Shown here: positions 49,524 to 61,640 of the stretch, one piece after another | Numbering within the stretch: position 1 is the stretch's first letter | How the letters are laid out: every line of letters starts with the position of its first letter | Assembly: GCA_003116995.1 (NCBI GenBank) | Contig: BDSL01000036.1 | Span: 124,001-188,000 of the forward strand | DNA length: 64,000 nucleotides | Source of the DNA: Yamagishiella unicocca | Lineage: Eukaryota > Chlorophyta > Chlorophyceae > Chlamydomonadales > Volvocaceae | Reading direction: 5' to 3' | Position numbers and translations under genes: made by a program | The notes under the pieces: model-generated | The model's database searches: none | The model's input: the letters and a program-made list of their open reading frames with translations, nothing else | Told to the model about the DNA's origin: nothing

Positions 49524-50264
49524 ATGGCTGATAAACGCTGGCAATTTCTTGCCAACATTCCGCGAAGTACTCGCTTGTTTCCGCTAACGACCCGGATGCG
49601 TCGAACCGGATGCGTCGAACCGACCTTTAAGGCGAATAGCTCAATCCAGCTGTGCTGTAAATGCCGAATATCACTTTCTTTTAATGATGTTCTAAAATAC
49701 AAGCAATGCGAGCGATGCACCGTCCACCGTCCACGGACGAGCGACAACCTTGAACACAATGCAATGGCCAAGAGGAACAAGGAGGACACAGTTTGTCTGC
49801 TTTCTTAGTGCCGGAGTTGGTGGTCCATGTGCCGTCTGGCTTGTCTGGGCTTAACGACATACAAGAGGTAAGCGTTCAAGACACTTATAAGTTAATCAAA
49901 ATGAGGTTTGGACGCGATAGTACCGTTAGGAGGGTAGGACCTAGGACGTCAGTGTTCTCGCATTGGCCTTGACCAAGGGATTGGAAGGAAGGCGCGAAGG
50001 CCCACCTCTGCCGATGCATAGCGGATAGATGTTCCGCCGCAATGTAGCTGAAAGCACACCTTAACCTAATATTGCTAGTCATATCAGTGTGATTAGACTG
50101 TATCCTTTCTTCAGGCTTTGCCAAGCCTCCAAGTTGCCAAGCCGTTTGCCATTCCCGTCTCAGGTTGCCAGGTATTGGGCCAGTGGAGTCGGTCATGCGC
50201 TCAGCCTAAAAATTCTAAGCGATCATGCAATCTCTCCTCTAGTAGCTTGCATCATTTTTCTTGA
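49524..50264 (+). CDS. Tentative small three-exon gene of unknown function
   Basis: Exons 49524-49656, 49809-49867 and 50115-50264 close in phase (342 nt, 113 aa). The model starts MADKRWQFLANIPRSTRL, continues PELVVHVPSGLSGLNDIQE to a consensus GTAAGC donor, then ALPSLQVAKPFAIPVSG, and stops 70 nt before a TGTAA (50333-50337). Exons 2 and 3 look protein-like and have good splice sites. The first donor (GTAAAT) is weaker. An alternative is that the first exon reads on through a two-pair cysteine cluster (CCKC and CERC, 49651-49720). No family is recognised. This should be read as a pointer to a possible gene. Confidence 0.28.
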
Positions 50265-50925
50265 CGGCCCTTCGCTCTTACTACGTATAGCACGTAATGT
50301 ATCTGCTTGGAAGCTGCGTCCCTTAAACCAATTGTAACTTCAATCATTGCCTTTATTTAAATCCTACCGGTGAATGGAATGATTGCTGCAGAAGCGCGCC
50401 TTGCCGGATTTCGTAACCCTAGGGCAGCTGTTGGGCGATACCGCCTATCACAATGCCCCCAATGTCAGCACACCATGTGGAATATGGAGTATTGTAAAAC
50501 GAATTTGCCTCCTGTGAATCGTATTTGCCTTCGTAAATCGTGTTTCCGACGCCGGGACGGGTTACCGACGGGCGCAAAACATTTCAGCTCGCAAATCATA
50601 TCATTGGAGAGATACATTTTAATTATTGTTTGCTCCCTTGATCCGTAGAAATGAAAGCCGCGTGTGCACCGTCGCCGTTGATGTAACGTCGGTGGAAAGA
50701 AGTTCTCGACGAAGTTTGTCGCCAACATCCCAATCTCCAAAGCTTAAATTAAGAAATGTATTTGACTATATATACCTAACTTACCCTAACATGTTCGGGG
50801 GCTGCTGACAAAACCGTGATGGGTACCTGGCTGCAAAGCGTCCTGCAAGCAGACTACAAACGCCTTGTACAACTTGCAATTCCTACGCGCCTCGACAGTC
50901 GGAACACAATTGAAACCACACCCGA
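50265..50925. other. Intergenic region, promoter of the next gene
   Basis: A+T-rich. It contains TGTAA at 50333-50337 (+) and a TATA box at 50767-50774. The open frame at 50370-50648 (+) has a CPQCQ motif and other cysteines, but no splice partner was found. Confidence 0.45.
50767..50774 (+). promoter_or_regulatory. TATA box
   Basis: TATATATA sits in A+T-rich DNA 152-188 bp before the two candidate start codons of the downstream ORF, the right place for a core promoter. Confidence 0.5.
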
Positions 50926-50961
50926 TTGCACTCCCCTACCTTGAGGTGGCGACAGGGAGGC

Positions 50962-52623
50962 ATGTCTAGCGGCAATTCGGCACCTTTGTCGGGCGCGCAC
51001 AGGCCGCTAACTATGCGCGACCTTGAGATCGCAAAGTCTTCTATGCTTGGGGAGCTGCAGTCACTTGGCAGAATGGCGGCTGACCGACTACGAATGCACC
51101 TGATGCGAGCGGAGCAACTCCACAAAAATGCGCAGAGCATTAGTGCCCCAGCAGGGCCTACATCTACATTTCCTGTCTCCCCGCAATCCCATGACGGGGC
51201 TACCATGCCCGGTCCCGCTGCGACGGCAGTTCGCGTGACGCGCAGCGCTGTCCCTGCTCTTACGGAAGCTCCTTTGTTGGACAGGGAGTCCCTTGAGGCC
51301 ATGTTCTACCAGCACATCGCGCACGATGCGCAGCTGCCTTTACGATGGGAGCAGGAGTTGGAGCGGAGGTTACGGGCCCACACCCCCACGCCAGGCGCCA
51401 CTCCGCTGCACAGCACAGGCGCGACTAGCAGCCCGGTATCAAGCTGCCCCACGTCTCCTCTTTTATACCACATCATGCGGGCACGCAGCCGGCTCGGGGC
51501 CGCAGACGCCGCCTCAGCACCAGCGGCCGGAGCTCACGACCTGTCCGCCCTCCCGCCGCACCTCGACATCACGACGCCTACCACCACGCGCAGCCGCTCT
51601 CCGCTTAACTCCTACGGCGGCACCGATGCCTCCTCCGCCGTCACCCCCCCCTTTGTTGGACCCACCATCGCCGACGTGCCCAGCGGGGCTCGCAAGGATG
51701 ACCCACATGGGGCCTTCGAGGCGGAGAAAGTGGGCTTGGCACCCTCAGCCTTGGGGCTGGAGGCGACGCGACAGCCGTATCAGGAGGAGCTGTTCAGTGG
51801 CTGGGGGGCGGACGAGCTTCTTTCCGGCAGTGGCTTTGCAGATGTGGCTTTCGACTGCCCGTTGGACGGGGAGGAGGAGGAGGAGGAGGAGGAGCACGTG
51901 GGCGTCGTGGCTACGGGTCCGGCTGTTGCGCCGGCGGCCGCAGCCGCGGCGGACAGCGCCCGCAGTGGGGACAGGGCGCCTCGTCGCGAGCTGCCGATGC
52001 AGGTGGTGCAGGAGATTGTACGGCAGCTGGTGAGGGCGCACAGGAGCGGGGGCGGAGGTGCCAGCGGCGGAGGCCGCGGTGCCCCTCGCGCCCGCCCGCC
52101 GGCATGGGCTCATTCGGTCACACTGTCGGGCCTTCCCGCCGCTTCAGTGGCAGCTACTGCCGCCTACCATACCGGCGCTGTGTCGGTGCAGCAGCAGCAG
52201 CAGCAGCAGCGGCAACGGCAGGAGCAGCAGCATCTTGGAAGGGGCGAAGCAGCCGCCGGTGCCCTGGAGGACGCACACAGAGGCCTGGCGCCTGCCTCCC
52301 AGCCGCCTGCGACGCCCTCCATCGCCGCTCATCGCCGCTCGGCTACCGCTGACGCCAGCAGCACATCCGCCACCGGCACGCCCGCCACCGCCACCACCAC
52401 CACCACCACCGCCACCGCCACTGTGAGTGCGTCCCCCACCAGCGGCATCACCTCCCCGGGAAGCAGCGGCGGCATCAGCGGCATGGCGTCGTACAACCCG
52501 GACGCGTCGCCGTACGCGTCTGGCTCCCAAACCAGCCGCAGCACCAGCGGGATCCCCTCCAGTTTCACCAGCCCTGAGATGCGGGTCAGCGGCGGCGACA
52601 CGGGCGACATGTGGAGCGGAGCC
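50962..52623 (+). CDS. Low-complexity protein with two short conserved-looking helical blocks
   Basis: Not recognised. It is one uninterrupted frame of 553 codons from MSSGNSAPLSG; an in-frame ATG at 50926 would add 12 residues. The ordered-looking parts are MRDLEIAKSSMLGELQSLGR with DRLRMHLMRAEQLHKNAQ near the N-terminus, LDRESLEAMFYQHIAHDAQL with PLRWEQELERRLRAH around residue 120, and LPMQVVQEIVRQLVRAHRSG around 355. Between them lie acidic (eight Glu), Ala-rich, poly-Gln and poly-Thr tracts. No signal peptide, membrane segment or catalytic motif is seen. The long GC-rich frame, the TATA box upstream and codon use like the neighbours support a real gene. An internal GTGAGT near 52423 could be a splice donor, but the frame stays open past it. 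A regulatory or scaffold protein is likely. Confidence 0.65.
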
Positions 52624-54341
52624 TCATGAGGCAACAGCCCCCGCAGCTGCCCCAATTGAAGGTGGATAGGGTTTTAGGGAGTCTGTTCGAGGATGCCTAG
52701 GGAGTCTGCGCGGCAGCCCCTGCCACGGGAGCTTCTGTCCCGACTGAGGGCTCCCCTGGTCACTGCGCAGCCAAAAGAAGTTCTCCACTCCTCTGCGCGC
52801 GGTTTTTGTGTTGAATGACAACTGGTGAGGATTCCGACGGAGGTGTACTAGTGGGGACTGGTGATGAGCGGCTGGCTGCGCAGCTGCGGGCGCTTTGGTG
52901 ACTGGGCTGTTGGGCTGGCTGTCCCCCAGCTTTTCTTCCATTTCGCTGCTAGATTCTAGGATCTTCTGGTGCCTAGCTTCTGCCGGCATTGCTTCTCGTC
53001 TAGCTTAGTTTAGTTCCTATTGATGGCGGCGGTGAGGTCGCCAGTGCCTGCAGTCAGGTGAGGGTCCATTGGCCATTGACTCGAACCACTAACCGGTCGT
53101 GGAGGTTGACCGTTGGGGCGATTGCGTGAGACGGCTATGAAGAGAATGGACGTCATGAAGGGTGGTACGAGGCGCGGGGTGCGCTCCAACGCGGACATGG
53201 TCGCGGAAACGTCAAACGAAGTCAGTTTTTGTGAATGGGAGGGAGGCCCTTTCGACCGACCGACCGACCAACCACACCACCAGCCGCCGGCAAAACTGCT
53301 TAGTAATCCAATCCATGGAGCCAGCAAATCCGTATTGATGGATTAGTAAATTATGGAATTTGGTGGCTATCATGATGGGCCGAAGACAAGCTGCGGGGGG
53401 CCGGACGTCCTCTCTGGTGTCCCGACCTGGAGAAGTGTAGTTAAGGTCGCCTGTGAGGGAGACGACGCCCAGCTGGCGGATCTGCGGGGAGCCGTGGCCG
53501 CGGGGAGTGCCTGAATACGCGTTGGCGAGGTGTGGACATGGTGTGGCACAGCGTGCTACGGCCCGCGGAGTGCCTGCCGCCCTTTTTCGCTGGGCGGCCT
53601 GACCGTTGTGGCGTTGGGAGGGCAGCCGCAGATACGGTTAATTTTGCAGTGTGGCAACGGCAGCAATCGTCGTGGCCTTATGTGACTTCAAATGATACGA
53701 CGTGGGCGCGAGCTGCTCTAGTCGGCAGGCGTCGGGAGGCGGGCGATGGGCGTCGGGAGGCGGGCGGTGGGCGATGGACGATGGGGGTCGGGCGGAGGGC
53801 ATGGCTCACCTCTAGTCCGCTGGCGGTGACGCAGAAGATGATTATTTCAGCGGGGCAGGTGGTCGAGACGGCAGGTGTTGCGCGCGAGGAGCGAAGGGAT
53901 TTGGGGACAGAGTTTAACACAACGGGGCACAGCTGCTGCGCACGACCACATCTTAGCGGGGAACCGCAACAGCGGCGGAGTTGGGAGTTGGAGTGCCGTG
54001 CCAGTTTCTTACGGCTCGGTTGAGCCGTACTTGGGGTTCCGAAATGGGAATGGTCCAGGGGATCCAGCAATTCATGATATGCGCTGACAGAATGCTGGAG
54101 ACGGTTCGGTGCGCGTATGGAAAAGTGCTGAGGTCCGAGGCTGGGCGCTGGGGACACATATCGTAGGCGTGCGGAACACAGGGCAAATGACGTTTATTGG
54201 GGACTGGTGAACTGGTGATGCGTCGCTCGCTGCGCATGGCGGCGATCAGCGGCTGCTACTGCAAACCTGCAATGTGGTGCGTGCCGTGTGCGAAGCATCG
54301 CTGCTGTGCGTGACCGGCGTGAGACGCTCACAGCATCTTGC

Positions 54342-54399
54342 GCGCGCGTGCTTTCAATTACACACTGTCCGCGCGCGTGCTTTCAATTACACACTGTCT
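54342..54399. repeat. 29-bp tandem duplication
   Basis: Two near-perfect copies at 54342 and 54371 begin GCGCGCGTGCTTTCAATTAC. Confidence 0.92.
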
Positions 54400-56183
54400 T
54401 TAGGCAGGACGGCTTGTTGTCAGATGACACTCCACCGGGGCACGGCGTGCGGAGTCCTGCTTGGGCCGCTGTATCGGCTTGTGAAATCAGGTGAAATGCG
54501 CGTCTTTGACGGCGCCTTGGCCACTCAGTCGCATTGAGGACACAGCTGCGGTTACTTCGCGCGAAGAAACGATGTCCGAAGAACGCATACATTACACACA
54601 CAGGTACATACATTTGAAGCGTCGTGTCAGGTCGTTGATTAGGTACTTGTCTACCAGCATTCGGGTTTCGGAGGCGTTCGTCCGGAGGCGTGGCGTCCAA
54701 GTCGCCATTCGCTGCCGTGTGCCTGCCGGCGAACTGCCACTACGATGGGCGCTGAAAGTATATTTCGCCTTGTGGATTGGTGTAGGCAGGTTTGGGCCGT
54801 TTCTGCGGAGGGCTGGCCTCATGGACTTTGCAGATCTGTTGTAATCACACAAGTAAAGCCGCGACCCCCCCCTCGTCTTCGCCGTGCATCAGGCATCAGT
54901 CCATGATTCATCTGCTGTACACAGCGGGAACCATCTTCGGCTCTTCGCCCATGATACGGTGGGACCATGATGTCGTACAATAGGGTACAATAGGGTTACA
55001 GAAGTGATCTCACCTTCAGCGAACCCTGCACGTCAGGGCACCATACCGCCGCTGGGCTAAACTGCAGCGTGCGACTACCGTATGCCGTCCTGCTGCCCGC
55101 CCTGCAAGGGCGGCGGACGAAGGACCCTCCATAGACGGACGGTCACGCTCCGCTGCCTGTCGGTATCCACCTCCTTCCTAGTCGTCTTACGACGAGGAGT
55201 TCAGGGTGGTGGGCTGCGGCCCCGTGCCTCTAACCCAACAAGAATGCGCCCAACCCAGTAGAATCGCTCAACCCGCCCTAAACACGTCGGTATCATCATC
55301 CAGCGGGCTGCCAATAGGCCGACTCGCGGATCGGACGAGGCACCCGGTCCACAATGAGCTGTAAGGTGCCGTACCCACGAACTCACGTGGGGTGCCCCTC
55401 GCCCCTCTCTACCTCTCCCTCCCCGCCGGAACGTGCTTCCCCACGGCAACCTTGTCTAATCTTCTGGCGTGGCGCTCGCCAAGACGTCTGGAGCACACGC
55501 CCGCCGCGAAGGTTATGCCGCCGCGCGCCGGCCGCCCAAATCTTGGGCCAGCCCTGACGCGCCTTTCACCGCGGCTCCGCTGCTACCTGGCCATGTGAGC
55601 ACCAGTGAATAAGAAACGCTAACCCTACCGTGGCACCACCGTGCTCGTCAACACCTACCAGCCATTGGCGTGTCACGTCTCCTCACACAACGTTTGCCGA
55701 ACCAACGGCTGCGGCCTACCCGGCCACGGCCTAGCGCGACTGTCCTGTGCTCCTGTCCCCTGCCCCAAGTCTCGGCCACCAGTGCGCATGTCTCGCAATT
55801 AGCCTTGTTGTGCTGCGCTGCTGCCCCCCTCGCCCAGTCGCCGCGGTAACCCCTGCGAGCGATATCACCATCACCATCACCATCATCTTCGTCGTCACCA
55901 CCGTCATTGCGAAACCGTTCGTCCAGCGTCGTCAACCGCCGCAACCATATCAACCATCCACTATAGCCGATGCCAGGTCCGAGAGGCCGAGGCAAGCATG
56001 CCCACAACCGTGTGTGCTCCTGTTGCAGCCGCTAGACGCAGCGCTGCGCGCGGGGCGTCAGTGACGAGCTAACAAGGAGCTGATCGTACAACACAGCAGC
56101 CGCCGCTGAAGCCTCTCCAGCCCATTCACGCAAACGGCGGTAGGTCTTCGTTCGCCAAGCCGCCGTCCCCGAGCACCAACAAC

Positions 56184-56259
56184 GCGAGCTGCAATCAGAC
56201 ACTGCGAGCTGCAATCAGACACTGCGAGCTGCAATCAGACACTGCGAGCTGCAATCAGG
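56184..56259. repeat. 20-bp minisatellite, 3.8 copies
   Basis: Perfect copies of GCGAGCTGCAATCAGACACT at 56184, 56204 and 56224 are followed by a partial fourth. It lies about 240 bp beyond the stop of the helical-repeat gene, probably in its 3' UTR. Confidence 0.95.
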
Positions 56260-56499
56260 CCAAAGGCCCTGGGTAGGGCTGCACGAACGACTGCGTCCGG
56301 GCGCAAGCACGCTTACGCGCCCACCACAGAAGCGGCAGCAACGCACCAGCGCCGGCTGGGAGCTGCGGCTGGGGCTGAGATAGCGGCAGCACGGAGGGCC
56401 CTAGGACCTCCTTCTGCGCTTCCTCTCGCGACGACGACTCGGCCGCTTGCACGCTTGCGCCCGGCGGCCTTGGAAAACTAAACACGTGCGTCAGTACGG

Positions 56500-59400
56500 T
56501 CACCGCGTTCGCCGCGTCGTCGTCGTTGGCGGGATGCCGCCAGCGACTGTGCCACTGGGTCGCCGCTCCAGCGGGACCATGTGGGGCACTGCCGGCGTGC
56601 CGTTGCCGTTGAGCGGCAGTCCAGCCGCGTCCAGCTCGACGCCCTGCTGCAGAGCCTGGGCCTCAGGCATGGCTACCTCGTCCGCTGCGTCCACTTGCTG
56701 CTCCGATATATCTTCCGGTGGGAGCGCATGACCCGCGGGTCGGGCCGCGGGCTGCTTCCGCAACCTGGGTCGCGGCGTCAGCATCTTGACCGATCGGCCC
56801 AGCCCCGGCTCCCCAGGGCCGGGGGCAGGGGAGCCCCGTGTGTGGTGGTGCTGGGATGGGTGGCCGCCGCGCCGCGACCCAACGCCACCATCCGCCTCCA
56901 GCATCACTTCGCGCGGCGCCATCCGCTGCTCCAGTTGCACCTCCGCCCCATTCACCCCCTCGTCGAGTGTCCCTTGCTGGAGCTGCTCGCCGTGCGGCTG
57001 CAGCATGAGCAGCTGCTCCGGCCGACGCCCCTGCCGGCTGCCGTCAGCAGCCAAAGCCACCTCGGCCACCGCCTCCGCACCCACGTCGAACTCCCCCTCC
57101 TCGCCCCAGGGATGCTCGCCAGTGCTGCGGGCCTGCAGCCTGTCTAACCCGGCACCGTCCTCCCCGTCCGTAACCTCCCGGACACGAGGCGACCGCCGGG
57201 CGGCGCCCAGAGCTGCCTCCGCCTCGCCCCTGCCACTGGCACCATCCGGCTCCGCCACCTGCAATTCCTCCAGGACCCAGGAGGGCGGCGAAAGCTCCGA
57301 GGACAGCAGCGGCTCTGCCATCATCGCCAGCGGGTGAGAGGCCAGCATGCCCTCGTCGTCCTCGTCGCGGCTGCTGAGGATGTCGGGCTGCTTGACCCGG
57401 ATGCCTTTGCTCTCCGCAAAGTCAATGAGGGTCCAGGGCACGTACTCGAGCTGCTGGCACGACACGATCACCGAGTTGACCACCCGGTGGTGCATCATGG
57501 TGCGGTAGTGCGGGTGCCGGGGGTCCTACGGGGTCAGGGAGTAGGGCGGCGTGGGGTTGGGTGAGGAAGGAGTTGGGACTGCGTAGCCCGAGGGAATGCG
57601 CCAGACAGCCGTGCCGGGTCCCTCAGTGCCGGGTCCCTCAGAGCCGTGCCCATGGGGTGCCCGTGGGCGCGCACCTTCAGGATTGCGATGCATCGCCGTA
57701 CGACAGCGTAGAAGATGCCTAGGTCCTTGCACTGCAGCGCACTCAGGCCCCACAGCAGCTGCGACATCTCAAGAGGCCTGCAGGCGGGCAGCCAGGCAGG
57801 CAGGAGGCACGCGCTCGGTCAGCATGCGCGGCAAACGTGCGCACCGCTGCTGAGCAGGTCTCTCCTCCCCCGCGGTGTACGCTACCAGCGGCGCGTGGTC
57901 TCATCGCACTCGCCGCTGCGCACGCCACAAACGCCGATGAGGCGCTCGTGCCTGTGTCACGCCACAAACGCCGATGAGGCGCTCGTGCCTGTGTCACGCC
58001 ACAAACGCCGATGAGGCGCTCGTGCCTGTGTCACGCCAGGCGTCATGCGGTTTACATTCGTGGTGACCGGGCGACGGTGTCCGGACACAGCCGCCAACGT
58101 TTCCGCCCCAGGTTGTTCGGGGCCCGGCGTACGGCGGCGAGGGCACACGCCGCTGGGTCGGCCAGCGGCCATCACAAGGTGCCGATGTGCAGCTTCGCGC
58201 TACGGTCCACGCCCCCAGAGCGGCCAAACCCAACACACGGAACGCAAAACACGCGCATCAGCCATGGTGGTGGTGGTTGCGGTCGTGGCGCAATGGAACG
58301 GCGCCGGTGCGCCTTGCTGAGAGACGCCATGCGTGTCAATGTGCACGCGCCGCGGCGGCGCGATGTGTGCCCGATGCCAACAGCTGCGTCAGCTGCCGCT
58401 ACCAGGGCCCTCGACAGCCGCTCCCGCGGTAGACCTCCACCGCCCCCGCCCCACACACACGTGGCCGGGCAGTGGCGAGGAGGCCCCTAACGCGAGACGG
58501 GCGACGCGCCCGCACGACCATGATTTGATCCGTATCGCCACGATCTGGCCCGCCGAATCTCCTCCCTCCCTCCCTCCCTATGGGTTCCGGCCCGCCACGC
58601 GGTCCTCCAATCCGCCAATCCGCCTCGGCCACTTCCTAGAACCCCGACAAGCAGCGGTCCTCTGCATGCACGCCGTATTTCCCTGGCAACACCGTGGCCC
58701 CATAGTACGCTGTGGACATGGGAGATGGGACACCCACACCACGATGTGCTCAATGACTCACTTGAAGGCCTGCAGCTTTGGCTCTGCGGCTTCAATCAGC
58801 TCCATTAGCAGCGGCTCGCTGCGCCACTGCAGCTGCGCCAGCGCCTTTGCGATCATGGCCAGGCCCTGTGGCGTGAAGTGCGCCATGCGGCTGTACAGCG
58901 CAGCGGCCAGCTGCTTGCCAAAGTCGGCGTGCGCCGGTCGGTGGCGGAAGGTGCCGTACGTCCACAGTACGACGCACACCTCCTGGTGACTCAGCGTGTC
59001 GAGCCGGCTCAACACTACGCCAGCCACAGCGTCCAACAGCACCTGCGCGTGTGTACGACAGGACACCCTTCAACGCGTCAGGCTCGTGTTACGTCGCATT
59101 TCGGGGGATGGAACCGTCGCTGGAAAAAGCCGAGTTGGCGTCATCAGGGGCGTTGTTCCCATAACCGCATTGTCATGCCAGCCCCTTCGCGATCCGCACG
59201 CGCCCCTCCTGTCCCTTCCCCGCACGCATCCGGCCCCCCTGCCCCCCCCCCCCGGTCTTCTCGCTACTACCCCCCACCCCCGCTCGCTCACCCTGTGGTA
59301 GTGGTGCGCGGTGGCGTACCCCGACACCAGGCTGCACAGCTCGGCGTTGGAGCAGTTGCGCAGCTGCGGCCCCACCGCCTGAGGCACCTCGTCCAGCAGC

Positions 59401-61640
59401 CGAACAGCCTGAGGGGGAAGAGGGCGCCGGAGGTGGCGTGCAGCGGGGCGGTAGGTGGCGGTAGCTGGCATGCCGGGCAGCCTTGCACGGTGTCTACCGA
59501 ACGCAAAGCACCGACTTCCACCACCGCGTCAATCGATGTGCAGATGTACACACACAGAGCCACCAGTCACCCCATTTCCCCGCGGCGTCGCCTTCCGACG
59601 TCGACGACGTGTCATGCCGTACACACCAACCGTCCGGGAAGTCGCGAATCAGAACACAATACCCGCACGCTGCGAAGTATCCCGCCCCGCCCCGCCCCGT
59701 CACGCCCAACCTCCCTTTTTCGTCTGGCTCATCTTCACCCGTGTTACTCAAACCCTACGTGCAACCCCATCATGAGGAATATACCGAACTGAAGGAACCT
59801 CCTCATCGTCCCCGGCGACCATCCCCCATCCCCTTTCCCCACCGAGCCTAGTCAATGGCTGACATCGTTAACCCAGGCCCCACCTCCCATGCTTCACGGT
59901 GCTATCGGCCCCCATCACGATTTTAATACGTGATTCTGCAAGTGCCATTTGGGTCGGTGTGCCCGTCCCCTCCCAAACCTGTGTGGCCGCTTTCCCCGTG
60001 CCCGACCGCACCTTGTACCGCAGGCGCGCCATCGACCACACGGACAGGCACAGGTCCACCGGCGCCATGTGCGGCAGCCGCTGCAATAGCGTCGTCTCCA
60101 CATCGTGCAGGAAGCGAGGCCCCGGCTTGTAGTTGAGGCGCACGAGCGACCACATCACCATCACGAGCTCCTGCACGGCAGAGCGGATTCATGCCAAAGC
60201 GAACGTCGGAGCCGGCACGGCTTGGGTGCTTTTGCGACATCCACGCGCTGCCAGGCGGGCGCCTTGCCACAGGCCGTGCCGTACTGTCCCCAGCCCCGTG
60301 ATGTCGTACAGATCCACGTCATCACGCACCTGCGTGCCGTACTGCTGGACGCGCCACTGTATGGCGTCCACGAGCTCGACGAGGAAAGCAGCGCCCGGGT
60401 GGCAGCCCAGCTTGGCGAACCCCCAAAGCACCTGGCAGATTTCGCCCGGCTGGAAGTCCTCCATGGTGTCCAGCATGGTCTGCGCCAGGGGCACGAGGGA
60501 TGCAACGGTTAACCCCACTGGACCTGCAGGGTGTAATGATCAACCCCGCTGGACCTGCAGGGTGTAATGATCAACCCCGCTGGACCTGCAGGGTGCAGCG
60601 ATTAACCCCGCTGGACCTGCAGGGTGCGAAAGGGCTGCCGCAACCCGCGAGTGCCCGCCGCACCGTGACGATCTGCCGCAGCAGCCCCGTGTGGAGGAAG
60701 TCGAGGTACGCGAACGCAACGACTGCGTTCGCACAGTCTGCAGGTTTGAAGATGGGCGCCACTTCCAGTGCCACGTCGCACAGCGCGCGAAGCGCTGCCT
60801 CATCGTGGTGGCCCAGCTGCGAATACGCCCAGAGCGACATGGTCGCGTCCCAGGAGTCGTAGCTGCCAATAAGCTGGTGCATGCGCTTTGTAAGCGCGTC
60901 GATTGCTGGCCGTAGCTCCGTGAGCGCCTGCTGGCGCTCTGCGTCGACGAGCAGGTGTGTTTGCGCCAAGCTACGTGTCCGCGCCCGGTGCATCTTTGCT
61001 AGGCGCGATAGAGCGTGCGAGGAATTTTGCTGATCAAAATTCGTCACCTCCTCTAACACAAGGCTGGATAGCTGCGCCGGCGAACGGCAACTGCACCACG
61101 AAAGGAAAGGCCATGTCGTCAGCCCCCGTTCTTGCGGGCCGGCGCTCATGACGCACGGTCACATACCTCTTTATCCGGCGATTCATAATTCGCCTGGGCG
61201 TCAACGGTAAGTCTGCCAAGTCGTTGTTAAGCAGGTCACTCAGACCGAGCCCACCTGCACTTAGCACAGTCCAGTCGTTATATGCTTCCCCTGATTACCG
61301 AAGTAGATCATAGTGTGCTTACCATGTTCTACAGCAGCAGCATCGTTTTGCACGCCACGGCGGGCTAAGCTTACGGCGCGCGCCGGTGCAAGCGCACATG
61401 GTCCGCGTCCACTGGTGCTCGCCGTGTCCCCTCTCCCAGTGGAAGGCACCGAATGTTGCACAAGACATGTCCTGTAAGATAATTGTCGTAGTAAGGGAGC
61501 CTGGGAGAGGCAAATTCGCCAAACGACGGTCGGGCGCGCACATCACATACGCCACCCCACCTGTAAGCCGCCGCCGCCCCAGTGCGGCTAGAGCGCGGCC
61601 GCATGGACCGCCAACTCATTGGTCTCATGCAGTCCTGCAT
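56500..61640 (-). CDS. Helical-repeat protein, OPR/heptatricopeptide-like organelle RNA-binding candidate
   Basis: Ten exons close exactly: 61640-61561, 61471-61323, 61254-61167, 61090-60664, 60479-60330, 60170-60012, 59408-59292, 59042-58762, 57777-57675 and 57525-56500 (2580 nt, 859 aa). The start MQDCMRPMSWRSMRPRSSRT, rich in Arg, Ser and Ala, looks like a chloroplast or mitochondrial transit peptide. From about residue 150 to 520 an approximate 36-40 residue alpha-helical unit repeats. Its core is MSLWAYSQLGHHDEAAL, ICQVLWGFAKLGCHPGAAF, LVMVMWSLVRLNYKPGPRF, LCLSVWSMARLRYK, VCVVLWTYGTFRHRPAH and MSQLLWGLSALQCKD. The LWxxxxLxxxP pattern is that of OPR and RAP-family heptatricopeptide proteins, which stabilise or process organelle RNAs. 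The last 340 residues begin with an ordered block, MMHHRVVNSVIVSCQQLEYV, and are then acidic and disordered. No C-terminal RAP domain is seen. The RNA target is unknown. Confidence 0.78.
57921..58031. repeat. 37-bp minisatellite, three copies, in an intron
   Basis: Three perfect copies at 57921, 57958 and 57995 begin CACGCCACAAACGCCGATGA. It lies in the intron between exons 8 and 9 of the helical-repeat gene. Confidence 0.97.
60511..60628. repeat. 31-bp minisatellite, about four copies, in an intron
   Basis: Copies start at 60511, 60542, 60573 and 60604, each with CCGCTGGACCTGCAGGGTG. The first two contain TGTAA on the + strand, antisense to the host gene. It fills most of the short intron between exons 4 and 5 of the helical-repeat gene. 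Confidence 0.95.

Larger units (their letters stand above)
52624..56499. other. Region between convergent genes, no gene recognised
   Basis: The left part is probably the 3' UTR of the low-complexity protein gene and the right part that of the helical-repeat gene. Open frames at 53532-54023 and 54491-54844 (+) show no family match. The second reads MSEERIHYTHRYIHLKRRVR and ends at a stop overlapping a TGTAA (54839-54843), but it is overlapped on the other strand. Contents also include a 29-bp duplication (54342-54399), a CAT microsatellite near 55863-55885 and a 20-bp minisatellite (56184-56259). Confidence 0.4.

Noticed and set aside
54491..54844. A 117-codon + strand frame with a basic and hydrophobic composition
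   Set aside because: No splice, family or conservation evidence. It is overlapped by open frames on the other strand; it is kept only as a note in the intergenic entry.
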